Made by a program: the position numbers and the translations under genes. Below, in pieces: positions 1 through 9,630 of a stretch of 64,000 bases of DNA (the stretch's first letter is position 1; each line of letters opens with the position of its first letter). Source of the DNA: CAINVV01 sp964528535 (GTDB lineage Bacteria > Bacteroidota > Bacteroidia > Bacteroidales > Prolixibacteraceae); assembly GCA_964528535.1 (NCBI GenBank), contig CAZGSQ010000005.1, forward strand, positions 7,646 through 71,645. The letters are read 5' to 3'. The notes under the pieces are model-generated. The model was not told the DNA's origin. It ran no database searches and worked only from the letters and a program-made list of their open reading frames with translations.

Positions 1-1
1 G

Positions 2-1303
2 GAAGAAAACAATCAAGATTCACGCAGGAGTTTCATCAAAAAGTCGGCAGCTGCCTCGGCTTTTCTGACCATTCCAACCATCATCCCGGTGCATGCCTTT
101 GGCGCAAACGACCGCATCAATGCAGCCGTGCTGGGAGTCAACGGTAGAGGCAAGAACCACATCGAGGGGTTGATGGAACAACCAAATGTTCAAATCACCA
201 CCTTTGTTGACCCCGATTTGAATGTTGCCAACGAGCGCGCCAAAGAGTTTGAGGCAAAGTATGGAAAGAAGGTAAATGTGGTGCAAGACATGCGCAAAGC
301 CTTCGAAGACAAGGATTTGCATGTTGTGACGGTGGCCACCCCAAACCACTGGCACACATTAGCCACCATCTGGGCCTGTCAGGCTGGAAAAGATGTCTAT
401 GTGGAGAAACCTGGATCCCACAATATTTGGGAAGGACGCAAAATGGTGGAAGCGGCCCACAAATACAACCGTGTGGTGCAGCATGGTGTTCAACTCCGTA
501 GTTCTGTTGCCATTCAGGAGGCCATTCAGCTTCTTCGCGACGGTTACATTGGCAATGTTTACATGGCCCGGGGACTCGTTTTTAGGAAAAGAGGTGACAT
601 TGGCAACAAACCAACGGAACCGGTACCTGCAGGTTTGGATTATGACATCTGGACCGGTCCGGCACCCAAACGGCCATTTACCAAAAATATTGTGCATTAC
701 AATTGGCACTGGCATTGGGATTACGGCAATGGAGATGTTGGTAATCAAGGTATTCACGAAACAGATCTCTGCATGTGGGGTTTGAATGTTGGTTTGCCCA
801 ACAAAATAACTGCCATGGGCGGAAAATTCCTTTTTGACGACTGCAAAGAAACCCCCGAGTTGCTTTCTTCAGTTTACCATTATCCTGACGAGAAAAAGAT
901 CATCCAGTTTGAGGTGCGCCCCTGGTACACCAATGCCGAAGATGGATCTTCGGTAGGAAATATTTTTTATGGAGACAAGGGCTACATGGTCATCAAGGGT
1001 TACGATACTTATGAGACATTTCTTGGCGACAAGAAGGAGCCAGGGAAGAAAAACAAGGCAGGTGGTGATCACTTCAAAAATTTCATAGAAGCAGTAAGGG
1101 CTCACGATCCAAAGATGGTCAATGCACCCGTAGAGAGTGCACATCTTTCGTCGGCCCTCGCCCACCTGGGTAACATCGCCTACAGGACCGGAAGGGTATT
1201 GACCTTTGATCCTAAATCAGAAAAATTCGTGAACGACCCGGAGGCCGACAAATACTTGAGTCGCAATTACAGGGCACCATTTATCGTTCCTGATAAGGTA
1301 TAG
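2..1303 (+). CDS. Gfo/Idh/MocA family oxidoreductase, Tat-exported, 5' end outside the window
   Basis: Predicted NAD(P)-dependent sugar or polyol oxidoreductase. The frame is open from base 2, so the gene starts upstream of the window. The upstream residues include SRRSFIKKSA followed by a hydrophobic stretch, a twin-arginine signal. This shows the internal ATG at 89 is not the true start and that the enzyme is folded in the cytoplasm and exported. A Rossmann segment follows (AAVLGVNGRGKNHIEG), then the family motif VEKPGSHN (usually EKP) near residue 135 of the visible part, then the C-terminal alpha/beta domain. Such Tat-exported members are common beside glycosidase genes in Bacteroidota; the substrate cannot be read from the sequence. 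A strong terminator follows the stop codon. Confidence 0.9.
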   Translation, partial: EENNQDSRRSFIKKSAAASAFLTIPTIIPVHAFGANDRINAAVLGVNGRGKNHIEGLMEQPNVQITTFVDPDLNVANERAKEFEAKYGKKVNVVQDMRKAFEDKDLHVVTVATPNHWHTLATIWACQAGKDVYVEKPGSHNIWEGRKMVEAAHKYNRVVQHGVQLRSSVAIQEAIQLLRDGYIGNVYMARGLVFRKRGDIGNKPTEPVPAGLDYDIWTGPAPKRPFTKNIVHYNWHWHWDYGNGDVGNQGIHETDLCMWGLNVGLPNKITAMGGKFLFDDCKETPELLSSVYHYPDEKKIIQFEVRPWYTNAEDGSSVGNIFYGDKGYMVIKGYDTYETFLGDKKEPGKKNKAGGDHFKNFIEAVRAHDPKMVNAPVESAHLSSALAHLGNIAYRTGRVLTFDPKSEKFVNDPEADKYLSRNYRAPFIVPDKV

Positions 1304-1307
1304 CATT

Positions 1308-1350
1308 TAATGGCTGACAGATTTTCAAAAACTGTCAGCCATTTTTTTTT
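1308..1350 (+). terminator. Rho-independent terminator after the oxidoreductase gene
   Basis: A perfect 13-bp inverted repeat (arms 1308-1320 and 1332-1344, containing ATGGCTGACAG) encloses an 11-nt loop. It runs into a tract of nine T (1342-1350). It separates the oxidoreductase from the next gene, whose start is only 15 bp downstream. Confidence 0.9.
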
Positions 1351-1364
1351 GAATAAGTTTCTCC

Positions 1365-2357
1365 ATGGACCTACAACACTCATCGAAATCAACAGAAGAG
1401 ACAAAGCTTCTTGAATCCCAACTCTCGGTGCTGAGAGAAAAATATTATTTTCTGGAATCTGAACTTAAAGCAATTACCAAAGAGAAGGAGAAGTACAAGG
1501 CGATTGCTGAATTTGCCCACGATTGGGAGTTTTGGATTGATCCTAAATTTAATTTCCTTTGGATCTCTCCGTCAAGCCATGATCTGACAGGTTATACCCC
1601 CGACGAGTTTTTTAAGAATCCAAATTTGTTTTATGAACTAATTTATCAAGAGGATGACCAGCAAGTGAGACGATTCATGCATGACTCACTTAGCTTCATG
1701 CAGATTGGTCAAAACATAGAATATAGAATTCTCACCAAAACGAAGCAATTGCGGTGGTGTGAAATGAACGGTAAAGCAGTGTTTGACGAAAGAAATCATT
1801 ACTTGGGTCAGAGGATTTCCATTCGCGACATCACAAGGCTTAAAACAGCACTGGGCCTGGTTCGAGAAATGGCAGAGAGTCAAGAGTGGGAGAGAAAGGT
1901 TAAAGAAAGGTACAGAGATGAAATATCAGGTAAAGAGAGGGAATTGGTTACCTCCTTGATCAGGATTGCACAGAAAAATGAGCTGGTAGCTTACATCCGA
2001 AAAAATCTTGGCTTAATCCACATGACCGTTCCCCCACCGATGCAACTCAAGATTGCAACTATTTTGGATAAAGTTGACGAACATCAAAGAATGCAATTGT
2101 TTAACTGGGAGGATTTTAAGTGCCATTTCGAAAAAGTGCACCAGGGGTTTTTTATACGGTTGAATGAGCGTTTTCCGAAATTGACAGTCAAGGATCAACG
2201 GATGTGTGCCTATCTGTACCTTGGTTTATCTACCAAAGAATTGGCTGCATTGACCAACATTACCCCCGCAAGTGCAGAGATTGCCAGAATCAGGTTGCGG
2301 AAAAAGCTGGGATTGTCCCGCCTGCAAAACATGAATTCCTTTCTATTGGCTCTGTAG
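1365..2357 (+). CDS. PAS domain regulator with C-terminal LuxR-like HTH
   Basis: Cytoplasmic sensor-regulator of 330 residues. Residues 1-45 are charged and probably coiled coil. Residues about 47-157 form a PAS domain (WEFWIDPKFNFLWISPSS ... ISIRDITRLK) ending in the usual PAC-type RDIT motif. A linker of about 110 residues leads to a LuxR-like helix-turn-helix at 270-330 (LSTKELAALTNITPASAEIA, then RLRKKLGL). This C-terminal half is the same family as the HTH in the TPR-PAS protein at 6794 and the solitary HTH protein at 9631. No receiver or kinase domain is visible, so the PAS domain is presumably the input. It starts 15 bp after a strong terminator, so its promoter must be close or lie within the upstream gene. 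Ligand and targets are unknown. Confidence 0.8.
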   Translation: MDLQHSSKSTEETKLLESQLSVLREKYYFLESELKAITKEKEKYKAIAEFAHDWEFWIDPKFNFLWISPSSHDLTGYTPDEFFKNPNLFYELIYQEDDQQVRRFMHDSLSFMQIGQNIEYRILTKTKQLRWCEMNGKAVFDERNHYLGQRISIRDITRLKTALGLVREMAESQEWERKVKERYRDEISGKERELVTSLIRIAQKNELVAYIRKNLGLIHMTVPPPMQLKIATILDKVDEHQRMQLFNWEDFKCHFEKVHQGFFIRLNERFPKLTVKDQRMCAYLYLGLSTKELAALTNITPASAEIARIRLRKKLGLSRLQNMNSFLLAL

Positions 2358-2663
2358 AAACGAATTTTGTAACCTTCATCTATTCTTTACAAAAAGCTGA
2401 AAAAATTCTTAACTGGACAGCTTGCTGGATCATTGTTTTGCCGATTCTCAACAATTCTTCGTTTGGGGGTGACACTTTGTGCCATCAGATTCGATTAATT
2501 CAAATTTGAATGTAATCGTGATAGGTTCTAAATAACAGTAAATCAATATTATAATATTATATGTTAGGAACATATAAATTGTGTTAGGTAATAATATGGT
2601 TTTTTGTAATCTGATAAGCCAAAAATCAGCTTTCTTTGTTGGCTAACTCTAAACCTGATACAA
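2358..2663. other. Intergenic region before the DUF4954-glmS operon
   Basis: 306 bp without a credible gene. It becomes very AT-rich from about 2500 and holds the 21-bp palindrome at 2557-2577. It also holds a looser AGCCAA ... TTGGCT inverted repeat shortly before the start codon. No clear TTTG/TAnnTTTG promoter pair was found. Confidence 0.6.
2557..2577. promoter_or_regulatory. Candidate operator: 21-bp palindrome upstream of the DUF4954-glmS operon
   Basis: TTATATGTT and AACATATAA form perfect 9-bp arms around the 3-nt spacer AGG. The element lies 86 bp before the start at 2664. The size and symmetry suit a dimeric repressor or activator site, but no binding protein can be named. A chance palindrome in AT-rich DNA is possible. 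Confidence 0.35.
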
Positions 2664-4682
2664 ATGGAAGATTCCAAATACCGGAAACTGACAAACGAAG
2701 AGGTCGGTCAGTTGATAGTTCAGGGCTGTTGTTGTGAAGACTGGAACTTAATGCAAGTTGTCTCTGATTTTTTACCTGATACTGTTAGGCAGACCCAATT
2801 TTCAGGGACCAACCGACTTGGAAGATTTGATGAAGAGATTACGCTCTACGGTGGGGTCAGGATGAAGACAGGGATCGTACAAGCACACCTTCACAATTGT
2901 ACGGTTGGCGACAATGCACTGATCAGCAATGTGAAAAGCTACATTGCCAACTACAACATTGGAAAACATGTGATCATTCACAACCTGAATCAGTTGGCCG
3001 TTGAAGGGACCACCTCGTTTGGAAACGGTATCAGGGTAAAGGTGATCAATGAATCTGGAGGACGCGAGATTCCTATTTATGACCATCTCTCGGCCCAGGA
3101 AGCATACATTCTTGCACTCTACCGGCACCGTATGATTGCCGTGAATGAAATTGAAAGACTGATTGGCAATTACACTTCCATGGTAGCTTCGCAGGTTGGA
3201 ACCATAGGTGATGGGGTTCAGATGATCAATTGTGGAACCCTCCGAAATGTTAAAATTGCCCCTTGTGCCATCCTGGAAGGGGTATCGAAGCTCGATAATG
3301 GCAGTATCAACAGTACTGCTTCCGATCCTGTGACAATCGGCCAGGGTGTCATTATGGAAAATTTCATTGTCTGTTCAGGGACCAGGATCACTGATTCGAC
3401 ACTGGTTTCCAACTCTTTTATCGGACAGGGCTGCATCCTCGACAAACATTACTCGGCCGTTGAGTCGGTCTTTTTTGCCAATTGTCAGGGTCTTCATGGG
3501 GAGGCCTGTTCTATTTTTGCAGGACCCTACACGGTATCGCACCACAAATCATCGCTTTTGATTGCAGGCCTGTTCTCTTTCATGAATGCCGGAAGCGGCT
3601 CCAACCAAAGTAACCACCTGTATAAATTGGGACCAATTCACCAGGGGGTGATAGAAAGAGGAGCCAAAACAACGAGTGATTCTTACATCCTTTGGCCATC
3701 CAGGATCGGTGCTTTCTCGTTGGTGATTGGCCGCCACTACCGTCATTCTGACACGACCGACTTTCCCTTTTCATACTTGATTGAAGAGCATGACGAAAGC
3801 CGCTTGATTCCAGGCATCAATCTTCAGAGTATTGGAACCATCCGTGACTCACAAAAATGGCCCAAACGTGACAGGCGGAAAGATACAAACCTGCTCGATT
3901 CAATCAATTTCAACTTGCTGAGTCCATATACCATCCAGAAGATGATCAATGGCAGGGCCATTCTTTTGGAATTGCTGCATGCTTCGGGCGAAACGGCTCC
4001 GCATTACACCTACAAGGGCATGATCATCAAGAACAGTGCCCTCCTGCGGGGAATCGAACTTTATGACAAAGCAATCTGGAAATTTTTAGGTAATTCTTTG
4101 ATATCCAGAATTCAACGAATGGAAGTCGAAACTACCAGCGACCTCAGTGAAGCCTTAAAAATGGATTCTACATTGGGAAGTAACTCCAGATGGCTCGATC
4201 TGGCAGGAATGATCTGCCCCTCAGATGCTGTGGATCATCTGCTTGACTCCATTGAAAACAAAAAAAATGATTCACTTGAGGAGATTCATGCCTTCATCAG
4301 GTCGATTCATCAAAACTATTATTCCTATGAGTGGTCGTGGGCAGTCGATGTTTTTACGCAGTTTTACAAGATTCCTGTGGCGGAGTTCTCGGCTGTCGAT
4401 GTAATTGAAGTGACGAACCGATGGAAAACTGCCGTGTTGGAAATTGACAAATTGCTTTACAACGATGCCAAAAAGGAGTTCTCGCTCATCAAACAGACTG
4501 GATTTGGAATTGACGGAGACAAGGTGGTCAGACAACTCGACTTTGACGAGGTCAGAGGCGAATTCGAAACACACGCAGAGGTGATTTCCATCCGTGAACA
4601 CATGGATAAAAAGGAGGCACTGGGGAGTGAAATTGTTGCGAAGATGGAAAAAATCCTGTTGTTGCAGGCCATTAAAAATTAA
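2664..4682 (+). CDS. DUF4954-like left-handed beta-helix (hexapeptide repeat) protein
   Basis: 672 residues without a signal peptide. From about residue 40 to 390 the sequence shows imperfect hexapeptide turns (for example TVGDNALISNV, TIGQGVIMENF, LVSNSFIGQGCI), as in UDP-sugar acyltransferases and nucleotidyltransferases with LbH folds. The C-terminal part (about 400-672) is helical and charged. Recognised as the Bacteroidota DUF4954 family, whose function is not established. It is followed after 5 bp by glmS, so the two are almost certainly cotranscribed. This suggests a role in amino-sugar or UDP-GlcNAc metabolism (inference). A Cys-Cys-Cys run occurs near residues 22-24. Confidence 0.75.
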   Translation: MEDSKYRKLTNEEVGQLIVQGCCCEDWNLMQVVSDFLPDTVRQTQFSGTNRLGRFDEEITLYGGVRMKTGIVQAHLHNCTVGDNALISNVKSYIANYNIGKHVIIHNLNQLAVEGTTSFGNGIRVKVINESGGREIPIYDHLSAQEAYILALYRHRMIAVNEIERLIGNYTSMVASQVGTIGDGVQMINCGTLRNVKIAPCAILEGVSKLDNGSINSTASDPVTIGQGVIMENFIVCSGTRITDSTLVSNSFIGQGCILDKHYSAVESVFFANCQGLHGEACSIFAGPYTVSHHKSSLLIAGLFSFMNAGSGSNQSNHLYKLGPIHQGVIERGAKTTSDSYILWPSRIGAFSLVIGRHYRHSDTTDFPFSYLIEEHDESRLIPGINLQSIGTIRDSQKWPKRDRRKDTNLLDSINFNLLSPYTIQKMINGRAILLELLHASGETAPHYTYKGMIIKNSALLRGIELYDKAIWKFLGNSLISRIQRMEVETTSDLSEALKMDSTLGSNSRWLDLAGMICPSDAVDHLLDSIENKKNDSLEEIHAFIRSIHQNYYSYEWSWAVDVFTQFYKIPVAEFSAVDVIEVTNRWKTAVLEIDKLLYNDAKKEFSLIKQTGFGIDGDKVVRQLDFDEVRGEFETHAEVISIREHMDKKEALGSEIVAKMEKILLLQAIKN

Positions 4683-4687
4683 TTATT

Positions 4688-6526
4688 ATGTGCGGAATAG
4701 TTGGATACGTGGGTGAAAACAAGGCCTATCCCTTTCTTATTCAGGGCCTGAAAAGATTGGAATACCGTGGATATGATTCAGCCGGACTCGCTATTTCGGG
4801 TACTGCCTTGAATCTGCACAAATGCAAAGGAAGGGTAGCCGATCTGGAGCAACACGTTGGCTCCAAAGCAGTAGATGGCTCCATCGGCATCGCCCACACC
4901 CGCTGGGCTACCCATGGAGAACCCAACGACAGGAATGCCCATCCGCACCAGTCGATGCACGATCATTTTGTCCTGGTTCACAATGGCATAATTGAAAATT
5001 ATGCAGAATTGAAGGCTGACCTTACCAGGAATGGTTTCAAATTTAAATCCGAAACTGATACTGAAGTACTTGTCAACCTGGTAGAATTCTTTTATGGGGA
5101 TGGTGCAGAGATCAATGCCGAAACGGCCATCCGAATGGCACTCTCCAAAGTCGTCGGGGCTTTTGGCATAGCCGTAATCTGTAGCAGGGAAAGGGATCAG
5201 TTGATTGTGGCACGTCGTGGAAGTCCGCTGGTTATCGGCATTGGCCAGGGAGAATATTTTGTTGCTTCTGATGCAACCCCTGTGATAGGCTATACAAACA
5301 ACGTCATCTATTTGAACGACAATGACCTTGCCATTATTTCAAAAACAAGTCTGACGATTAAAACACTCGAAGACAAGCCGGCTACCTTCAAAATTTCAAG
5401 GGTGGACCGTACCATAGGCGAAATTGAGAAGGGCGATTTTGCCCATTTTATGCTCAAGGAGATTTTTGAACAGCCAAAAACGATTGAAGATACCTTCAGA
5501 GGCAGACTTTCGATGGATCACAAGTCCATCGTATTGGGTGGATTGCTCGATATTTTTCCGAAGCTGGTAAAGGCCAAAAGAATTATCCTGATAGGTTGCG
5601 GTACTTCGTGGCATGCCGCACTCGTAGGGGAATACCTGATTGAGACCTACGCCCGCGTACCTGTGGAAGTCGAATATGCCTCCGAGTTCAGGTACCGTAA
5701 TCCGATACTTTCGGAAGAGGATGTGGTAATTGCCATCAGTCAGAGCGGTGAAACCTCCGACACCCTGGTAGCCCTCCGCATGGCCAAAGAGCGTGGCGCG
5801 ACCATCCTTGGAGTTTGCAATGTGGTTGGCTCTTCCATTGCCCGCGAAACGGATGCGGGAGTTTACACCCATGCCGGAATTGAAATTGGAGTGGCATCTA
5901 CGAAGGCTTTTACTGCTCAGGTAACCGTGTTGACCCTTCTTGCACTGAAACTTGCATTTGCCAAAGGGGAGTTGACCGAGCAACAGTACCACGAAATTAT
6001 CCTTGAATTGGCCTGCGTGCCGGCGAAAATCGCAACCATTTTGGAAGGGAGTCTGAAAATAGAAGCCGTCGCAGCCAGGTACAAAGATGTGGCCAATGCG
6101 CTCTACCTGGGCAGAGGAGCCCTTTTCCCCGTTGCACTTGAAGGAGCTCTCAAACTCAAGGAAATCTCCTACATCCATGCAGAGGGATATGCCGCAGGGG
6201 AGATGAAGCATGGTCCGATAGCCCTGGTCGACGACAACCTTCCCGTGGTGGTGGTTGCACCCAAGGACCACTATTACGAAAAAATTGTCAGCAACATCCA
6301 GGAGGTGAAGGCCCGTAAAGGGAACATTATCGCAATTGTCACCGAAGGAGACCTTGTTTTGAAGGCGATGGTCAATGACCTGTTCGAAATACCGGAATCT
6401 CATCCCGCTGTGACTCCACTGCTGGCCATCATCCCGTTGCAGTTGTTTGCCTATTACATTGCCGTGTTGCGCGGTTGCGATGTTGACCAACCCAGAAATT
6501 TGGCAAAATCGGTCACCGTCGAGTAG
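4688..6526 (+). CDS. glmS: Glutamine--fructose-6-phosphate aminotransferase (isomerizing)
   Basis: Makes glucosamine-6-phosphate from fructose-6-phosphate and glutamine, the first step towards UDP-GlcNAc, peptidoglycan and LPS. 612 residues, the normal length. The start MCGIVGYVG exposes Cys2, the Ntn glutaminase nucleophile, fixing the start at 4688. HTRWATHG and the HNGIIENY segment belong to the glutaminase domain. Two SIS domains follow (CGTSWHAA, SQSGETSDT), and the end DQPRNLAKSVTVE is the conserved C-terminus with the catalytic lysine. It lies 5 bp after the DUF4954-like gene. A long antisense open frame across the 3' half is a coding shadow. No glmS ribozyme is apparent in the 5-bp gap. 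Confidence 0.97.
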   Translation: MCGIVGYVGENKAYPFLIQGLKRLEYRGYDSAGLAISGTALNLHKCKGRVADLEQHVGSKAVDGSIGIAHTRWATHGEPNDRNAHPHQSMHDHFVLVHNGIIENYAELKADLTRNGFKFKSETDTEVLVNLVEFFYGDGAEINAETAIRMALSKVVGAFGIAVICSRERDQLIVARRGSPLVIGIGQGEYFVASDATPVIGYTNNVIYLNDNDLAIISKTSLTIKTLEDKPATFKISRVDRTIGEIEKGDFAHFMLKEIFEQPKTIEDTFRGRLSMDHKSIVLGGLLDIFPKLVKAKRIILIGCGTSWHAALVGEYLIETYARVPVEVEYASEFRYRNPILSEEDVVIAISQSGETSDTLVALRMAKERGATILGVCNVVGSSIARETDAGVYTHAGIEIGVASTKAFTAQVTVLTLLALKLAFAKGELTEQQYHEIILELACVPAKIATILEGSLKIEAVAARYKDVANALYLGRGALFPVALEGALKLKEISYIHAEGYAAGEMKHGPIALVDDNLPVVVVAPKDHYYEKIVSNIQEVKARKGNIIAIVTEGDLVLKAMVNDLFEIPESHPAVTPLLAIIPLQLFAYYIAVLRGCDVDQPRNLAKSVTVE

Positions 6527-6678
6527 CTTATTCAACCTTCGCAGCAATTTTTACATGGCAAAGTCTTCGGGAATGCCTTAACTCCTTTCATTGGGAGTTC
6601 AATGCATCTGGTTCGTTAAATTTTTGTGATTTTTAAACGATCTGTTTGAAAAATCCGGTCCTTTCATTTGAATAGGAA

Positions 6679-6702
6679 TAGTTTTGTATACAAATATCTT
6701 TA
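6679..6702 (+). promoter_or_regulatory. Candidate promoter region and TTTGTATACAAA palindrome
   Basis: TAGTTTTG at 6679-6686 fits the Bacteroidota -7 consensus TAnnTTTG but has no good TTTG at the expected distance. It overlaps a perfect 12-bp palindrome TTTGTATACAAA (6683-6694), followed by a second near match TATCTTTA (6695-6702). The site lies about 100 bp before the TPR-PAS-HTH gene. Confidence 0.35.
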
Positions 6703-6793
6703 GATCCTCCAAATACAGAAAAAATCGAAGATTTGAACCCGTGGCTGAAAAGGGAGGATCATCTGAGATATCAATACCTGAATAAACCAAACA

Positions 6794-9304
6794 ATGACCA
6801 TGAACAGGCCTACCTTTCTCTTCCTGACATTACTGATTTTAGTTGTATCTGGGACAATCAGTGGACAAAATTCAAAAATCGACAGTCTTGCTAACCTCCT
6901 GAAGAATCACCTGGCAGATGATTCAGCCAAGGTTAACCTGCTCAACAAGATTGCTAATTCTTATACCAAAGAGCAAGACAAAAGAAAGAGCTACGCCACC
7001 CAGGCAAGTGAATTGGCCGAGAAGATCCACTTTTTAAAAGGGAAAGCCGAAAGTCTGTCGTTGATTGGACTCTCCTATTCGAAGTCTGACAAGGCACTGG
7101 CCATAGATTATCTGCAAAAAGCCATCAAAGTTTCTGAAGAGATCAATGACAAAGTCGGAATGGCCAGGTACATGAATTGGATGGGCATCACTTACAAGTC
7201 TTACAATGAAAATGTGAAGGCCATTGCGTCTTTTCAAAAGGCTATTGAAATCGATACAGAGTTGAATGCCAAACCTGAACTGGCAAAGGTTTTGATCAAT
7301 TTATCCGCACTTTACCGAAACGAAGGCAATTACGGACAAGCAATCGATGGATACGATCGTGCCCTGAAATTGTATGTTGCGTTGGATAATAAGAATGAAG
7401 TCACCAATTGTTTGAATAGTCTTGGGATCATTTATTCATTTCAGTCAAATTATTCGCAGGCACTTGAGAATTTTCAAAAATATTTGAAATACAAGGAGGA
7501 GCTCAATGACAAAAAGGGGTGCGCTACAGGATTAATAAATGTTGGAAATATTTATATCGCACAGGAAGATTATCCGAATGCATTGGAGTTATTCCAGAAG
7601 GCACTCAAATTGGCAGAGGAGGTTAATTCGAAAAGTATGATTGCTACTTGCCTGGGGAACATGGGTACTACCTGCCAGAAAATGAACAACAAACAAGCCA
7701 TAGTTTATTTGGACAGGGCGCTCACAATCAGTGAATCTATTTCCGATAAGTCACTTACTGTAAGCCTGTTAATCTTTATTGGCGATTATTATCGAATCGC
7801 AGGAGAGTTCGAAAAAGCACTGTACAATTACCGGAGGACACAGACTTTGGCCGAAGAGGTAGGGTTGAAACGGCAGGCATGTGAAGCAATTTCCTTGACC
7901 GGAGCCGTTTACTTCAAGCAGAGGAAATATGCTGCCGCGTTAAATTTCACCCTCAAGAGCTTGGATATTGCCAATGAAATGAAATCGATGGAATTTCAAA
8001 GAGAGATTCATAAACAGCTTTCCGACATCTATGCAAGTGCCAACGATTATAAAAATGCCTTGCTTCACCAAAAACAGTATGAAACGTTCAAGGATAGTAT
8101 TTTCAATGATAAAAGTGTCAAGAAAATCACTGAACTTGAATTGACCTATAAATTTGATAAAGAGAAGCAGGCCACTGAACTTCAGCATCAAAAAGATGAA
8201 GCATTGCACGAAGCAAAATCAAAGCAACAGACGATAGTCATCTTTTCACTGGTTATAGGATTCCTGATGATGCTGCTGCTTGCCTTATTTCTGTATCGCT
8301 CCTACAGATTCAAAACAAAGACCAACCTCATTTTAACAAAGCAAAAAAAAGAGATAGAAGATTTGAATGAGGAATATCTGGCCATCAATGAGGAGTTGCT
8401 GCTTTCAAATGAACAGTTGAAACTGGCAAAAAATCTGGTAGAAGAGCGTGAGAATTTGTTGATTCAGATAACAGACAATGTACCTGTGTTTATCTCTCTG
8501 ATTGACAACGACATGAATTATGTGTTTGCAAACAATGGATATGCCGATAATTTCAGCAGGCAGAAAAAGGAGCTATTGGGCAAGAAAGTGGAGGAGGTTT
8601 TGGGTGCAAATGCTTATCAGCGTGTGCACTCCAATCTCACCAGGACACTCGCCGGCGAGACATTGTTGTTCGAAAATTTGATTCGTCGCAAAGATGGGGA
8701 AGATCGGTTGTTGCAAACTACCTATATCCCATATTTCCAAAAGAACAACATTGAAGGGGTAATTGTTTGCAGCGATGATATTACGGCCCGTAAGGCAGCT
8801 GAACAGGCAATGAAAGAGATTGAAGCTGAAAAGGAGCGTCTGATGGCCCTTGAAATAGAGAGAATTGGAATGGAACTTGATGCAAACAAGAAATCCGTGA
8901 CTGCTGCAACCTTAAAGCTGCTTCAAAACTCTGAACGTGACACGCAAACCATCGATCGGTTGGCGGATATTGAAAAAAACGCGGATGCGGTTGGCAAGCA
9001 AAAATTAAGCATGCTTATTTCGGATTACAAACGATTGTCATACAATTCCAATTGGGACGAATTTGAGATCTTGTTCGAGCGGGTCCATAGCTCCTTCTAC
9101 GAAAAGTTAAATTCGCAATTCCCTACGCTTACTGCAAATGACAGGAAAATTTGTGCCTTCTTAAAACTGAACATGAGTAGCAAAGAGATAGCCCAAATCA
9201 CCTTCCAATCGGATGAAGCACTGAAAAAGGCGCGGTTACGCTTGCGCCAGAAACTCGAAATAGACAGGGAAACCAACCTGGTCTCCTTCCTGCAAAATAT
9301 TTAG
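6794..9304 (+). CDS. TPR-PAS-HTH membrane sensor-regulator
   Basis: 836 residues. An N-terminal signal sequence (to about residue 25) is followed by many tetratricopeptide repeats to about 440, predicted periplasmic. A coiled coil leads to one transmembrane helix at about 479-502 (IVIFSLVIGFLMMLLLALFL). A second coiled coil follows, then a cytoplasmic PAS domain at about 558-668 ending SDDITARKAAEQA, and a LuxR-like HTH at about 775-836 (SSKEIAQITFQSDEALKKAR). The design is a one-component transmembrane regulator in which periplasmic TPRs or the PAS domain gate DNA binding. The last ~135 residues are closely matched by the separate protein at 9631. Start at 6794 has a second ATG two codons on. 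A terminator follows. The position upstream of the giant surface-protein gene suggests that gene as a target (inference). Confidence 0.85.
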   Translation: MTMNRPTFLFLTLLILVVSGTISGQNSKIDSLANLLKNHLADDSAKVNLLNKIANSYTKEQDKRKSYATQASELAEKIHFLKGKAESLSLIGLSYSKSDKALAIDYLQKAIKVSEEINDKVGMARYMNWMGITYKSYNENVKAIASFQKAIEIDTELNAKPELAKVLINLSALYRNEGNYGQAIDGYDRALKLYVALDNKNEVTNCLNSLGIIYSFQSNYSQALENFQKYLKYKEELNDKKGCATGLINVGNIYIAQEDYPNALELFQKALKLAEEVNSKSMIATCLGNMGTTCQKMNNKQAIVYLDRALTISESISDKSLTVSLLIFIGDYYRIAGEFEKALYNYRRTQTLAEEVGLKRQACEAISLTGAVYFKQRKYAAALNFTLKSLDIANEMKSMEFQREIHKQLSDIYASANDYKNALLHQKQYETFKDSIFNDKSVKKITELELTYKFDKEKQATELQHQKDEALHEAKSKQQTIVIFSLVIGFLMMLLLALFLYRSYRFKTKTNLILTKQKKEIEDLNEEYLAINEELLLSNEQLKLAKNLVEERENLLIQITDNVPVFISLIDNDMNYVFANNGYADNFSRQKKELLGKKVEEVLGANAYQRVHSNLTRTLAGETLLFENLIRRKDGEDRLLQTTYIPYFQKNNIEGVIVCSDDITARKAAEQAMKEIEAEKERLMALEIERIGMELDANKKSVTAATLKLLQNSERDTQTIDRLADIEKNADAVGKQKLSMLISDYKRLSYNSNWDEFEILFERVHSSFYEKLNSQFPTLTANDRKICAFLKLNMSSKEIAQITFQSDEALKKARLRLRQKLEIDRETNLVSFLQNI

Positions 9305-9335
9305 GATTCTTGTAATTTCATTGTGTACCATTTCC

Positions 9336-9375
9336 AAAGAGCCCATGCAAAAACCAGATTTTGCATGGGCTCTTT
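9336..9375 (+). terminator. Strong hairpin terminator after the TPR-PAS-HTH gene
   Basis: A perfect 17-bp inverted repeat (9336-9352 and 9359-9375, core GAGCCCATGCAAAA) has a 6-nt loop ACCAGA. Only a short T run ends the right arm. It lies 32 bp after the stop codon and separates the long regulator from the solitary HTH gene. Confidence 0.8.
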
Positions 9376-9391
9376 CCTGCTAAGGGTGCAG

Positions 9392-9420
9392 TCCCAAAGG
9401 AATACTCTTCTCCCAAAGGA
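9392..9420 (+). repeat. Two direct copies of TCCCAAAGGA
   Basis: TCCCAAAGGA occurs at 9392-9401 and 9411-9420, spaced 19 bp start to start, about 65 bp upstream of the shared promoter box at 9487. It may be a regulator site or chance. The rest of 9376-9486 is AT-rich and holds nothing else recognisable. Confidence 0.3.
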
Positions 9421-9486
9421 TATTATTTTACATTAATATTCAATATATCAATACAATAGTATTTTGTATCAAGAATATATTCGGAC

Positions 9487-9544
9487 TGTCCACTTTTTGT
9501 CTCCCTCTGTTTTTGAGGCTCCCTCACAAAGGCAATTAGCTTTG
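9487..9544 (+). promoter_or_regulatory. Promoter with upstream TGTCC-box, driving the solitary HTH gene
   Basis: TGTCCACTTTTTGTC (9487-9501) is followed after 10 bp by TTTG (9512-9515), then after 21 bp by TAGCTTTG (9537-9544), a good Bacteroidota promoter. The box is a near direct repeat of TGTCC with an 11-bp period, one helical turn. The same arrangement with identical spacings recurs at 10179-10236. The start codon is 86 bp downstream, leaving a long 5' leader. Confidence 0.7.
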
Positions 9545-9630
9545 CAGGCAAACGTGCCCAGGGTGCCGCATGTCATGTTTGTGGGGGAGAGCTCCCTCTG
9601 CACGACCTCAGCACGAGCAAAATTTAAATT

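Noticed and set aside
5396..6547. 383-codon minus-strand open frame opposite glmS
   Set aside because: It is antisense to a well-conserved enzyme gene, has no domain or leader, and its composition mirrors the glmS codons.
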